A stretch of 64,000 nt of DNA. Source: Geomicrobium sediminis. GTDB lineage: Bacteria; Bacillota; Bacilli; Bacillales; Marinococcaceae. The notes beneath the pieces were generated by a model. That model was given only the letters and a program-made list of their open reading frames with translations. It ran no database searches and was not told the origin of the DNA. Position 1 is the first letter of the stretch. Each line of letters opens with the position of its first letter. The stretch spans positions 310,001 to 374,000 of the forward strand of contig NZ_JAFBEC010000003.1 of assembly GCF_016908595.1 (NCBI RefSeq). The letters run 5' to 3'. Below, in pieces: positions 32,710-41,197 of the stretch. The translations under genes and the position numbers were made by a program.

Positions 32710-33934
32710 AAATGCTAAATTGTATGGTCAAAGTGGGCTAGTTGACCTTGTGATGACGAACGGAATCTTTGAGAAGATTTCGCCTGCTTCTAGCGAGCTA
32801 AATGAAGGGGAGATTGATGCTCAAGGAAAGTTGGTCATTCCACCATACGTGGAGCCTCACATACACCTTGATTATGCACTCGCCGCTGGCACACCAAGAT
32901 GGAATGAATCAGGAACGTTGTTTGAAGCGATACAGCTCTGGTCCGAACGTAAACAAGTTGTTCATGAAACGAAAGAAGATATAAAATTGCGGGCGAAACA
33001 AGCGTTGTTCATGCAAATCGAACATGGTGTCCAATACGTCAGAACGCACGTTGATGTGACAGACCCATCGTTAACCGGGTTACATGCATTACTTGAGCTA
33101 CGAGAGGAAATGAAGCTATGGGTGGATGTACAACTTGTCGCTTTTCCTCAAGAAGGAATGTACGGTTATCGTGGTGGCGATGCGCTCGTTGAAGAAGCAG
33201 TAAAGCTCGGTGCGGACGTTGTAGGTGGAATTCCACACTACGAACCGACGTATGAAGAAGGCGTTGCATCCATTAAGAAAGCGTTTGATCTTGCTGAGAA
33301 ATATGACAAACTGCTCGATTTTCACTGCGATGAAGTTGACGATGAACAATCTCGTTTTGTCGAAGTCATCGCAAGAGAGGCAGATCGCAGGCAGATGGGG
33401 GAGCGTGTTGTTGCCAGTCATACGACTGCCATGGGCTCTTATAACGATGCGTATGCCTACAAGTTATTTCAAAAATTAAAGCGCTCTGGCATTCACTTCG
33501 TTTCTCTACCAAAAGCGAATTTACACTTGCAAGGTCGGTTTGACACGTATCCGAAACGGCGAGGTCTAACGCGTGTGAAGGAGTTGCTCGAAGCAGATAT
33601 GAACGTTGCTTTCGGACTCGATTCGATCCAAGATCCCTGGTATCCACTTGGTAATGGCAATTTAATGAGCGTGCTCGATACCGGCATTCACGTGGCTCAT
33701 TTGACTGGGTACAACGAGATTGTTCGATCACTTGAACTCATTACTTTGAACGGAGCAAAGGCGTTGAACCTTAAGCAATACGGAATCGAAGAAGGGCATG
33801 CAGCGAATTTACTCATCATTGATGCAGAAGACGAATACGAAGCTGTACGCAAAGAAGCAATTGTCCTTTATTCAATTCGAAACGGAGAAGTCATCGTAAA
33901 ACGAAAAGCGCCGGTAGTGGAATTATCAATATAA
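32699..33934 (+). CDS. Cytosine deaminase-like amidohydrolase
   Basis: 411 residues from ATG 32699 with AAAGGAG upstream. CodA-type motifs are present: PPYVEPHIHLDYAL with the metal HxH, VRTHVDVTDP, LVAFPQEG, LDFHCDEVDDEQSR with the third ligand and the catalytic glutamate region, ASHTTAMGSYND and AFGLDSIQDPWYPLGNG with the final aspartate. CodA enzymes deaminate cytosine or related cyclic amidines such as isoguanine or creatinine. No CodB permease is nearby, and the coupling to a NodB-like hydrolase suggests a different cyclic substrate. Confidence 0.82.
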   Translation: MIIRNAKLYGQSGLVDLVMTNGIFEKISPASSELNEGEIDAQGKLVIPPYVEPHIHLDYALAAGTPRWNESGTLFEAIQLWSERKQVVHETKEDIKLRAKQALFMQIEHGVQYVRTHVDVTDPSLTGLHALLELREEMKLWVDVQLVAFPQEGMYGYRGGDALVEEAVKLGADVVGGIPHYEPTYEEGVASIKKAFDLAEKYDKLLDFHCDEVDDEQSRFVEVIAREADRRQMGERVVASHTTAMGSYNDAYAYKLFQKLKRSGIHFVSLPKANLHLQGRFDTYPKRRGLTRVKELLEADMNVAFGLDSIQDPWYPLGNGNLMSVLDTGIHVAHLTGYNEIVRSLELITLNGAKALNLKQYGIEEGHAANLLIIDAEDEYEAVRKEAIVLYSIRNGEVIVKRKAPVVELSI

Positions 33935-33961
33935 TGGTAGTTAAAATTAATTATCATCTAA

Positions 33962-33998
33962 AAATGACTTGAGGTCTAATTCTCGAGTCATTGTTTTA
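33962..33998 (+). terminator. Terminator of the deacetylase-deaminase operon
   Basis: AATGACTTGAG pairs with CTCGAGTCATT (one G-T pair), followed by GTTTTAT. Confidence 0.7.
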
Positions 33999-34083
33999 TG
34001 GATTTATTAGGTAATATGTTGTATAGTATAGTTTAGTAAATTTTATATTCTAAATAATCAATCATAGGGTGGTGTGTAGTGCT

Positions 34084-34422
34084 TTGTTATTAATTAATAA
34101 TAGGTTGTTAAAGTCTTCACCGATTTTTATCATGATAGTTTTATTATTTGGTTGCACCTTAGGTTCAGAGAATAATACTTCTATAACATTCTCGAAAGAA
34201 GAGCAAACCGATAATTGTACTGCTGCTAGTATTTACATAAATAAAGACCAGAAAGATAAGCTTATGACTATTTATCAAATCGGCGAAGAACGAGCAGAGC
34301 AAATACTAGATTTGAGAGAACAAAAACTGTTTAACGAATTTGAGGATTTGATAAGAATTGATGGGATTGGTAACGAACATTTAGAAGCTATTGAGAAAAA
34401 AAGTGATATTTGCTTTAATTAA
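34084..34422 (+). CDS. Lipoprotein with ComEA-like helix-hairpin-helix domain
   Basis: 112 residues from TTG 34084, chosen because GGGTGGTG is spaced about 9 bases upstream; a GTG at 34069 in the same frame has no site. The N-terminus is a lipoprotein signal ending in LLFGC. The C-terminal part is a helix-hairpin-helix repeat: YINKDQKDKLMTIYQIGEER, AEQILDLREQK, then FEDLIRIDGIGNEHLEAIE. This is the layout of the ComEA DNA-binding domain, so the protein may bind DNA outside the membrane. It stands alone, away from comEB and comEC. Confidence 0.65.
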   Translation: MLLINNRLLKSSPIFIMIVLLFGCTLGSENNTSITFSKEEQTDNCTAASIYINKDQKDKLMTIYQIGEERAEQILDLREQKLFNEFEDLIRIDGIGNEHLEAIEKKSDICFN

Positions 34423-34488
34423 TGGTAAGTGTATTGAATCCTTGCATTACTTGCGGGGATGTAATTATAAGTTCAGGTAATAAATAAC

Positions 34489-34539
34489 AAAAAATCCAAT
34501 CTAGGGTGACTAAAAGTTCACCCTAAATTGGATTTTTTT
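34489..34539. terminator. Bidirectional terminator
   Basis: AAAAAATCCAAT with inner TAGGGTGA pairs with TCACCCTA and ATTGGATTTTTT. It ends both the lipoprotein gene and the converging solute-binding gene. Confidence 0.85.
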
Positions 34540-36133
34540 AATAACCACTGTCACTTTCACTAAGACTTACATTCTTTAATTGCAATACTCCGTTTGGCAA
34601 GTGAATAAAGCCATCAACGTGGTCAGACAAGCCGACGATATAGTCGTTGTGAACGGTGAAAATTGCAGGTGAATCATCTACAATTTGTTGTTCAATTTGT
34701 TCATAGAGTGCGAGTCTTGCATCTTCATCTGTTTCTTCACGTGCTTGAATGAGCCACTCGTCAACCTCTTCGTTTTGATAGAATGTCTGGTTGCCAGCTG
34801 AACCTAGGTTGTCAGAGTGATAGTTAGGGTGCAATGCATAATCCGCATCCCCTGTAGCTGAAGACCAGCCTAGAACGAACATGTCTGAATTCCCTTCACC
34901 AACTGCATCGAGGTAAGCTCCCCATTCCATTAATTCAATGGACAACGTTACGCCAACTTCTTGGAAGTAATCTTGTACAAGTTCTGCGACTTGAACACGT
35001 AATGGGTTCGCATCGTTCGTTAAGATCGTTGCTTCAAATCCATCTTCATAGCCTGCTTCTGCTAGTAACTCTTTTGCTTTTTCAGGGTTGTATTCTAACG
35101 GTTCAATGTTGTCTGAATACCCAAACGTATTCTCAGTAAGTGGTGATTCAGCGACAAGTCCATACCCATCGTAAAGGCCTTCAAGTAACGTTTCACGGTT
35201 TACGGTCATTGTTAACGCTTGGCGAACGAGTGGATCGTCAAACGGTTCCACCTCGGTATTAAAGCCGATGTATTCGTAGCCTAATTGTTCTTGAGTGATT
35301 ACAGAAACGTCATCCATATGTTCAAACTGACCGACATTTGCAGGTTCTATTTGTTGCATATAATGAGCTTCTCCTTGCTCCATCATGGCAATACGAGTTG
35401 ACTGTTCAGGTACAACTTTGAATGTTGCTTGGTCAATTGCAGGAACTTCTCCGTAATAGGATTCATTTGCGGATAATACGAGTTCATTTCCTTGTTCCCA
35501 AGAATCGAATTCGAAAGGACCTGTCCCAACTGGATTCATCGTTAGATCTGATTCACCTGCTTCATCTTGCTCTATTGCTTTTGGGCTAACAATTCCAGCT
35601 GATCCGTGAGCAAGGTGAGCGGGAAGAGGTGCAAATGGCGCCGACGTTTTGAAATGGACGGTGTACTCATCAACCGCCTCAATGTCTTCAACGAGTTCAA
35701 ATAAAGACGCGCGTGGTGATGCGGTGTCAGGATCTAGGAATCGCTCGAAATTTGTGACAACGGCATCGGCGTTAAATGGCTCCCCGTCATGGAATGAAAC
35801 ATCTTCACGTAAGTTGAATTCCCATGTCAAATCGTCGATCTGGTCATAAGATTCAGATAACGCAGGTTGTAATTCCATGTTCTCATCATTCATCACAAGA
35901 TTCTCATAAATGTTCGTAAAAACGATGGTTGAAGGTATATCCGTCGCTGCGTGAGGATTTAACGTTACAGGATCTGAGGGCATCGCCAATATGAAATTGC
36001 CACCTGCTTCAACTTCACTACTCGGTTCATTAGCATCGGAACTCGTCTCGCTCTCTTCTGGATCACTTGAACAAGCTGTGAGTAGCAGTGCACTACTAAG
36101 TCCAAGGGCAAGTGCGTTTCTTTTTCTCATCAT
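34538..36133 (-). CDS. Oligopeptide/glutathione-type ABC solute-binding lipoprotein
   Basis: 531 residues from ATG 36133 with AAGGAG seven bases upstream. The signal peptide ends in LLLTACSS. A very acidic linker (EESETSSDANEPSSEVE) follows, then the SBP_bac_5 fold: LNPHAATD, VSFHDGEPFNADAVVTNFER, PVGTGPFEFDSWEQGNELVL, and DDPLVRQALTMTVNRETLLE. The GsiB/DppA-like order suggests binding of short peptides or glutathione. No permease or ATPase genes are adjacent, so it must serve a transporter encoded elsewhere. The acidic linker fits an alkaliphile. Confidence 0.88.
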   Translation of the reverse strand: MMRKRNALALGLSSALLLTACSSDPEESETSSDANEPSSEVEAGGNFILAMPSDPVTLNPHAATDIPSTIVFTNIYENLVMNDENMELQPALSESYDQIDDLTWEFNLREDVSFHDGEPFNADAVVTNFERFLDPDTASPRASLFELVEDIEAVDEYTVHFKTSAPFAPLPAHLAHGSAGIVSPKAIEQDEAGESDLTMNPVGTGPFEFDSWEQGNELVLSANESYYGEVPAIDQATFKVVPEQSTRIAMMEQGEAHYMQQIEPANVGQFEHMDDVSVITQEQLGYEYIGFNTEVEPFDDPLVRQALTMTVNRETLLEGLYDGYGLVAESPLTENTFGYSDNIEPLEYNPEKAKELLAEAGYEDGFEATILTNDANPLRVQVAELVQDYFQEVGVTLSIELMEWGAYLDAVGEGNSDMFVLGWSSATGDADYALHPNYHSDNLGSAGNQTFYQNEEVDEWLIQAREETDEDARLALYEQIEQQIVDDSPAIFTVHNDYIVGLSDHVDGFIHLPNGVLQLKNVSLSESDSGY

Positions 36134-36272
36134 TATCAATCTCCTTATTCTCTTAGGTGTCTACTTCCTTTAGAAATGTAACGCGTTACTACCAATCAGT
36201 CCTTTAAGTATACAAGTAATTCTGAATAGTTCAATGATCAAATTCTCTGCATATCGTTATTTTTGGAAAGTT

Positions 36273-36314
36273 GTTGATGTAGATTATGACATCAACCCTA
36301 ACATGTACTATAAT
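36273..36314 (+). promoter_or_regulatory. Promoter with dyad upstream of the MetNIQ-type importer
   Basis: GTTGATGT (36273-36280) and ACATCAAC (36289-36296) form an 8-bp dyad overlapping the -35 box ATGACA (36286-36291); 17 bp later comes TATAAT (36309-36314). No S-box riboswitch is present. Confidence 0.65.
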
Positions 36315-36361
36315 AAAAAAGTTGTTACTTTAGCCTTTGTATGATGGAATGGGGTTTATTT

Positions 36362-37096
36362 GTGATTGAATTGCAAAACGTAACGAAAAAGTTCGGTACC
36401 CATACGGCTATTCAAAACGTTTCCTTAACAGTACATAAGGGCGAAATTCATGGTTTGATCGGTGCAAGTGGGGCTGGAAAGTCAACGATGCTACGGGTAA
36501 TGAATTTACTTGAAATTCCAGATTCGGGATCGATTTATGTCGGTGATCGTGAGTTAACGACACGTTCAAAACGCGAACTGCGAGAAGCTCGCAAACGAAT
36601 AGGCATGATCTTTCAACATTTTAACCTTGTCTTAAATAAAACTGTCGAACAAAATGTAGCGGTTTCCTTACAGCTTGCACAAGTGCCTAAGCATCAGCAA
36701 ATAGATCGTGTGCGGGAATGTTTACGCTTTGTTGGATTAGAAGATCAAATGGATAAGTACCCTGCTCAGTTAAGCGGAGGACAAAAGCAACGTGTTGCTA
36801 TTGCACGCGCATTAGCAAATGAGCCTGAAGTTCTTCTTTGCGACGAACCAACGTCGTCACTTGATCCTCATACGACTTCAGAGATTCTAACCGTTATCCG
36901 TGATATACATGAACGTCTCGGTGTGACAGTGATTATCGTAAGCCATGAAATGAACGTCATCAAAAGCATTTGTCAACGAGTCACTGTCATGGATCAAGGA
37001 ACGATTTATGAAACGGTACCGATTGAATCGTCGGGAATACCTAAAAGTGATCGAAGTCCTGAAAGGTTTATAAAGGAGTTAAAAAATGATGCCTGA
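36362..37096 (+). CDS. metN: Methionine-type ABC importer ATP-binding protein MetN
   Basis: 244 residues from GTG 36362; the ATG at 36341 has no ribosome binding site, whereas GGGG lies before the GTG. Walker A GASGAGKST, signature LSGGQKQRVAIARAL, Walker B VLLCDEPTSSLDP and SHEMNVIK, all in MetN order. The C-terminal C2/ACT regulatory domain of full-length MetN (about 340 residues) is absent, so this short form probably lacks direct substrate feedback. It overlaps metI by 11 bases. Confidence 0.85.
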   Translation: MIELQNVTKKFGTHTAIQNVSLTVHKGEIHGLIGASGAGKSTMLRVMNLLEIPDSGSIYVGDRELTTRSKRELREARKRIGMIFQHFNLVLNKTVEQNVAVSLQLAQVPKHQQIDRVRECLRFVGLEDQMDKYPAQLSGGQKQRVAIARALANEPEVLLCDEPTSSLDPHTTSEILTVIRDIHERLGVTVIIVSHEMNVIKSICQRVTVMDQGTIYETVPIESSGIPKSDRSPERFIKELKNDA

Positions 37097-37751
37097 CATT
37101 CTTTTGCGTTATCAAGCGGAAATTTGGCAGGCAATCGGAGAAACGTTTATTATGGTAGGCGTTTCAATTCTTGCTGCTATTCTAGTAGGGCTGCCTGTTG
37201 GAACACTTCTGTATTTGTGTCGAAAAGGCAATTTATTAGAAAATCGTTTTGTTTTTTCTTCGCTGAACCTGCTCGTTAACATTATTCGCTCGTTCCCGTT
37301 TTTGCTTCTAGTCGTCTTCTTAATTCCTTTTACTCGTCTTATTATGGGGACAGCGATCGGTACTGCGGCTGCAACGGTCCCTTTATCAATCATTGCATTT
37401 GCTCATTATTCTAGGCTCGTGGAACAATCCTTGTTAGAAATTCCTAAAGGTGTGATCGACGCAGCGGTTTCCATGGGAGCTTCGGTGAAAGAAGTCGTCT
37501 TTAAATTTCTACTTGTAGAATCAAGGTCGGGATTAGTCGTTGGACTTACGATGTCGACGATTAGCTTTATTAGCTATTCAACGATTATGGGGGTCGTTGG
37601 GGGCGGAGGCGTTGGTGACTTTGCCATTCGTTATGGTTATCAACAGTTTCAAACTGATTTAATGCTATATGTCATTGTCATTATGGTTATACTCGTTCAG
37701 ATGATTCAATTTATCGGAATGACCATTGCAAGAAAGATCGACAAACGTTAG
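37086..37751 (+). CDS. metI: Methionine-type ABC importer permease MetI
   Basis: 221 residues with five transmembrane segments, the usual size. The opening ETFIMVGVSILAAILVGLPVG, the middle IIRSFPFLLLVVFLIPFT and the EAA loop (IDAAVSMGASVKEVV) are family hallmarks, as is GVVGGGGVGDFAIRYGYQ. AAAGGAG is spaced 7 bases from the ATG. It forms the channel with MetN and receives substrate from the lipoprotein encoded next. Confidence 0.92.
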   Translation: MMPDILLRYQAEIWQAIGETFIMVGVSILAAILVGLPVGTLLYLCRKGNLLENRFVFSSLNLLVNIIRSFPFLLLVVFLIPFTRLIMGTAIGTAAATVPLSIIAFAHYSRLVEQSLLEIPKGVIDAAVSMGASVKEVVFKFLLVESRSGLVVGLTMSTISFISYSTIMGVVGGGGVGDFAIRYGYQQFQTDLMLYVIVIMVILVQMIQFIGMTIARKIDKR

Positions 37752-37767
37752 GAGAGATTGATTCACC

Positions 37768-38631
37768 ATGAAAAAGCTTACTACACTAGTTGCAATACCT
37801 GCTCTATTATTAGCTGCATGTGGCACATCTGAAGATCAACAAGAAACCGATTCAACTGAAGAAACGGCGGAAAGTACAGAAGAAGCAACTGAGGAAAGTG
37901 AAGAAGTTACTCTAGACGTTGCTTCCTTAATTCCTCCAATGACTGAAATTCTCGAATTAGTTGAACCAGAACTGGCTGAAGAGGGCATTGATCTAAACGT
38001 TGTTGTACTTGGTGACAATATTCAACCGAATGATGCCTTACATCATGAAGAAGTAGATGCGAACTTTTTCCAACACGTTCCGTTTATGGAAGAGTACAAC
38101 ATTAATAACGATGCATCACTAGTACCTGTGGAGCCGATTTATTTCGCTAACTACGGTGTGTATGCTGCTGATTATGAATCAATGGACGAACTTCCAGAAG
38201 GTGCAACGATTGCAATTGCAAATGACATCTCTAATATTGACCGTTCGCTACAGCTACTCGCGCAGCATGAAGTTATTGAGCTAGAAGAAACAGATGAGCG
38301 TTATTATACACAGTCTCATATTAGCGAGAACCCGAATGATTACAACTTTGAAGAAGTCGATTTACTTATGCTCGCCAGAATGTATGACGATGCAGATGCG
38401 GTTGTCATAACTCCGGCTTATGCTGAGCCGTTAGGATTAACTCCTGCAAATGACGCACTTCTCACTGAAGGCACAGAAAATGAATTCGCAATTACACTTG
38501 TCGCTCGTGAAGATAACGTAGACGAAGAGGCAATTCAAACACTCGCAGAGGTGATGACTAGTGAAATCGTTCGTGACTTTCTAGAAGAAAATTACGACGA
38601 AACAGCAATCCCTGCTTTTGATCATGAATAG
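37768..38631 (+). CDS. metQ: Methionine-type ABC importer binding lipoprotein MetQ
   Basis: 287 residues. The signal peptide ends in LLLAACGTS. An exceptionally acidic linker of about 30 residues (STEEATEESEEV region) precedes the MetQ core: ILELVEPELAEEGIDLNVVV, QPNDALHHEEVDANFFQHVPF, and VPVEPIYFANYGVYA. It binds methionine or a related amino acid at the cell surface. The lack of an S-box leader on this operon leaves open whether methionine is the true ligand. A strong terminator follows. Confidence 0.9.
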   Translation: MKKLTTLVAIPALLLAACGTSEDQQETDSTEETAESTEEATEESEEVTLDVASLIPPMTEILELVEPELAEEGIDLNVVVLGDNIQPNDALHHEEVDANFFQHVPFMEEYNINNDASLVPVEPIYFANYGVYAADYESMDELPEGATIAIANDISNIDRSLQLLAQHEVIELEETDERYYTQSHISENPNDYNFEEVDLLMLARMYDDADAVVITPAYAEPLGLTPANDALLTEGTENEFAITLVAREDNVDEEAIQTLAEVMTSEIVRDFLEENYDETAIPAFDHE

Positions 38632-38640
38632 AAAACGAAT

Positions 38641-38669
38641 GACTTGGATGTATTTCCAAGTCTTTTTTT
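38641..38669 (+). terminator. Terminator of metNIQ
   Basis: GACTTGGA and TCCAAGTC pair over 8 bp with a 6-nt loop and a T7 tail. Confidence 0.85.
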
Positions 38670-38766
38670 GTTGTTTTTGTATTCAAAAGTAAGCAAAATC
38701 ATTGTATTTATCTAGTAGAAACTGGTATCGTAATTCTAACTAATTGAGAAAATGTGAGGTGCAACG

Positions 38767-38889
38767 ATGAAAATTGCGCTACTTATGGTAGTTAGTATGT
38801 TGTCAGTTGTCATTGCAAGTCACGTAGAACCATCCAGTGAAGAAGTCATCCAAGAAGCCGATGAAAAAGACGATGAAGGCACTTTATAA
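38767..38889 (+). CDS. Phr-like secreted peptide precursor facing a rap gene
   Basis: 40 residues starting MKIALLMVVSMLSVVIAS, a typical signal peptide, followed by a short acidic tail (EEVIQEADEKDDEGTL). GAGGTG lies 6 bases upstream of the ATG. Size and layout match Phr pro-peptides, whose C-terminal five or six residues become the signal that inhibits the partner Rap protein. The stop lies 3 bases from the rap stop, with the genes converging; normal phr genes lie downstream of rap on the same strand. The acidic C-terminus lacks the basic residue seen in most Phr pentapeptides, so the assignment is tentative. Confidence 0.5.
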   Translation: MKIALLMVVSMLSVVIASHVEPSSEEVIQEADEKDDEGTL

Positions 38890-38892
38890 TTG

Positions 38893-39978
38893 TTATTCTA
38901 CAATGTTTTTCTTCTGCCGCTTTGCCAGTGACAAATAATCATAGGCTTTCTCGTAATTGCTATTGACATAATAATAGTCAGATACCTCGTGAGCTAACTC
39001 AATGAGCTCGATTTGGATTCCGAATTTCTTTAATAGTTGAAACCCTTCCCGAATCATCCCATCATGAAAAGGTTTATATAAGAACACACCTCTAGAGATC
39101 ATACTTTTTGCACGAAACTCTTCAAACCGTTTGTGATTTTTTGTAAGCGCTTCTTCAATTTTATGTAATAACTGATCTCCTTCTTTTTGTTTACCTTGTC
39201 GAAAGCACGAATTTGCAAGCCGATAGAGGGTGTCCGCTTGGAATTCTAGTCGTAATTCTTCATCAACGTTCAACGCCATCTTAAATCCATGTTCCGCATC
39301 ATTGTTGTAATGAAAAAGGTAGTCATTTTTAGCGATGCTTTGATATAAAACTGCACGTTGGCGGTCTTTAAGTCCTTGAATGGTAAGTGCATCTTCGAAT
39401 GTGGATTTTGCTTTTTTGTAATAGCCAGTTTTTGAATAGATGTTCCCGATCAGCACTAGCGCACGAACGGTTTTTTTCGTAGATGCATGACTTTTCTTAT
39501 ATGTGTCGTAGGCTTTTATGGCATAGTTTAAGGCTGTTATGCTTTCTCCTAAATGATTGAACGTGTTCGCTTGTCGAAGATAAAAGTTGGCTTGATCAAT
39601 ATCGCATAACACACCAAGCTGTTTTTCAGCGGCAGTGTAATGCTTTAACGCTTTATAATAGTTTTTGGAGTGATTAAGTAGCGTACCTTCCATATAATGA
39701 TAAAGGTACATCAGTGTTTGTTCTGAATCTTTATCTGAAGAAGGCTGCTCTTGAAAAGGTTCATTTGGATGGTTGTTTTGTTTTTCGCTTTTTGAGAGCA
39801 TCATTTGGTGTTTAGAATAAAGCAAGTTGTAATAGGATTTTGTTTGTGGATCTAAATGTAGGAATGGTAGATTTTCAGTAAGCTGATCTCGGATCTGAGC
39901 GGCTTTTTCAAGATCATTTAGAGATAAACAATGTAGCCAAGAACCTAAGTCTTTTATGATTTCATATTCTTCAGTCAA
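38893..39978 (-). CDS. rap: Rap family tetratricopeptide regulator
   Basis: 361 residues, close to the 370-390 of Bacillus Rap proteins. An N-terminal helical region of about 100 residues precedes a series of TPR units (YYKALKHYTAAEKQLG, TALNYAIKAYDTYKK, GYYKKAKSTFEDALTI, ...HGFKMALNVDEELR). Rap proteins either dephosphorylate Spo0F or block ComA and related regulators, and are inhibited by imported Phr peptides. The catalytic Gln of Spo0F phosphatases could not be assigned safely. The start is TTG with AAAGGAG 9 bases upstream. Confidence 0.8.
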   Translation of the reverse strand: MTEEYEIIKDLGSWLHCLSLNDLEKAAQIRDQLTENLPFLHLDPQTKSYYNLLYSKHQMMLSKSEKQNNHPNEPFQEQPSSDKDSEQTLMYLYHYMEGTLLNHSKNYYKALKHYTAAEKQLGVLCDIDQANFYLRQANTFNHLGESITALNYAIKAYDTYKKSHASTKKTVRALVLIGNIYSKTGYYKKAKSTFEDALTIQGLKDRQRAVLYQSIAKNDYLFHYNNDAEHGFKMALNVDEELRLEFQADTLYRLANSCFRQGKQKEGDQLLHKIEEALTKNHKRFEEFRAKSMISRGVFLYKPFHDGMIREGFQLLKKFGIQIELIELAHEVSDYYYVNSNYEKAYDYLSLAKRQKKNIVE

Positions 39979-40241
39979 GTTTAAATGCTCCTTTCCTGTG
40001 TAACTCCATGAATAATCGCACTTTCTATATATTTAACTAGCATAATACAACAAAAATCTCTCGAATAAAATATATTCTGGTAGTTTAAGGAATATTAGAT
40101 AGGATTCGACAGCGGTTGTCTAAAACGAGACTGAACGATGTCGTAATTTAAATGGATGATGAATTTTGTCTAACGAAGTAAACGTTCATAATGAGGAATA
40201 ATAGGGCGAACTAAACGCTACTTAACGAAGGAGGTAGTGCG

Positions 40242-40463
40242 ATGAAGCATTCTCTGAGTGAAATTGCATTTGATGGCAGAGTTTATCGATGGCAAAAGTG
40301 GCTTGGAGTGCCCTGTTTCGTTGCAATTGTGTTCACCATTGGCTATTTTACAGATTTGATAGCGGTATTGTATACAGCAACTATTTTATCCTCGCTCGTT
40401 GCATCTACTATTCTTCTTTTATCAATCCTAGTATATCGCTATCACAAACCTCGGGAGAGGTGA
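40242..40463 (+). CDS. Small two-helix membrane protein, unknown
   Basis: 73 residues. A short hydrophilic N-terminus (SLSEIAFDGRVYRWQK) leads to helices at about residues 20-38 and 43-66, and a basic tail (YRYHKPRER). The ribosome binding site AAGGAGGT is almost ideal. No family recognised. The 263-bp region upstream (39979-40241) shows no other gene. Confidence 0.55.
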   Translation: MKHSLSEIAFDGRVYRWQKWLGVPCFVAIVFTIGYFTDLIAVLYTATILSSLVASTILLLSILVYRYHKPRER

Positions 40464-40469
40464 TTAAAG

Positions 40470-40525
40470 ATGGTTTTCGTCTTGTAGTCTGTGTGATAAT
40501 TTTTATCGTTTTTTTGAATCTCTAA
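40470..40525 (+). pseudogene. Possible 18-residue membrane peptide with one-base frameshift
   Basis: GAGAGGTGAT precedes ATG 40470, but the frame stops after five codons. Adding one T to the T4 run at 40473-40476 gives MVFRLVVCVIIFIVFLNL and a stop at 40525, a plausible single-helix peptide. The pattern matches other small broken genes in the window. Weakly supported. Confidence 0.25.
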
Positions 40526-40545
40526 CATGAAAGAGGGGAATCAAG

Positions 40546-41097
40546 GTGAGTAAACACGTGTTATTTATTCATAGTGCGGGCCCGCAAAGTGTTCACGAAG
40601 GAAGTGACGCTTTGAAAGCCTCACTCGTTAAACAATTAAGCAATGACTATGAATGGGTGGCCCCGCCAATGCCGTTCCCAGAAGATCCTAAGTATGCTCA
40701 ATGGAAAGCCGTTCTAGATGAATCCTTTGCATCTATACATGATGGTGTAGTTTTAATCGGGCATTCGTTAGGTGGATCGGTTTTGTTGAAATACCTCTCT
40801 GAAGAAAAGTGTCATGTATCCATTTCTACTTTGTGTTTAATCGCATCGCCATTTTGGGGTGTGGAAGATTGGAGACGAGAGGATTTTGTGTTATTTGAGG
40901 ACTTCGGTTCGAGGTTGCCAACCATTCCTCACATGTATTTATATCAAAGCAAACATGATGAACACGTGCCGGATACACATATGGTGTATTATTCAGAGAA
41001 AATCCGAAGCTTAAATACGAGACTGCTTTCAGGAAATGATCACCTGTTTCAAGACGGCTTGCCTGAATTGGTTGCTGATTTAAAAGAATTGCAATAA
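40546..41097 (+). CDS. RBBP9/YdeN-like alpha/beta hydrolase
   Basis: 183 residues from GTG 40546, with GAGGGG upstream. VLFIHSAGP opens the fold, the nucleophile elbow is VLIGHSLGGSVLL at about residues 67-79, the acid is in YQSKHDEHVP and the catalytic histidine in GNDHLFQDG. The small size without a lid domain matches the RBBP9/YdeN serine hydrolases, whose substrates are mostly unknown. Monocistronic by position. Confidence 0.82.
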   Translation: MSKHVLFIHSAGPQSVHEGSDALKASLVKQLSNDYEWVAPPMPFPEDPKYAQWKAVLDESFASIHDGVVLIGHSLGGSVLLKYLSEEKCHVSISTLCLIASPFWGVEDWRREDFVLFEDFGSRLPTIPHMYLYQSKHDEHVPDTHMVYYSEKIRSLNTRLLSGNDHLFQDGLPELVADLKELQ

Positions 41098-41197
41098 ACA
41101 CTGTTTAAAGCTTCATTGTTGATTCACGTAATGCGTTCGTTCTAAACTAAGAAAGAAGCACAGTTTAATCGCGTCGTAGAGATATAGAGGAGGAATA

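Noticed and set aside
36134-36361. S-box or T-box riboswitch before metN
   Set aside because: None of the conserved sequence blocks of either element is visible, and no leader terminator was found.
40108-40140. SigW-type promoter
   Set aside because: TAAAAC and CGTA are present but the -35 differs from TGAAAC and the spacer is one base short.
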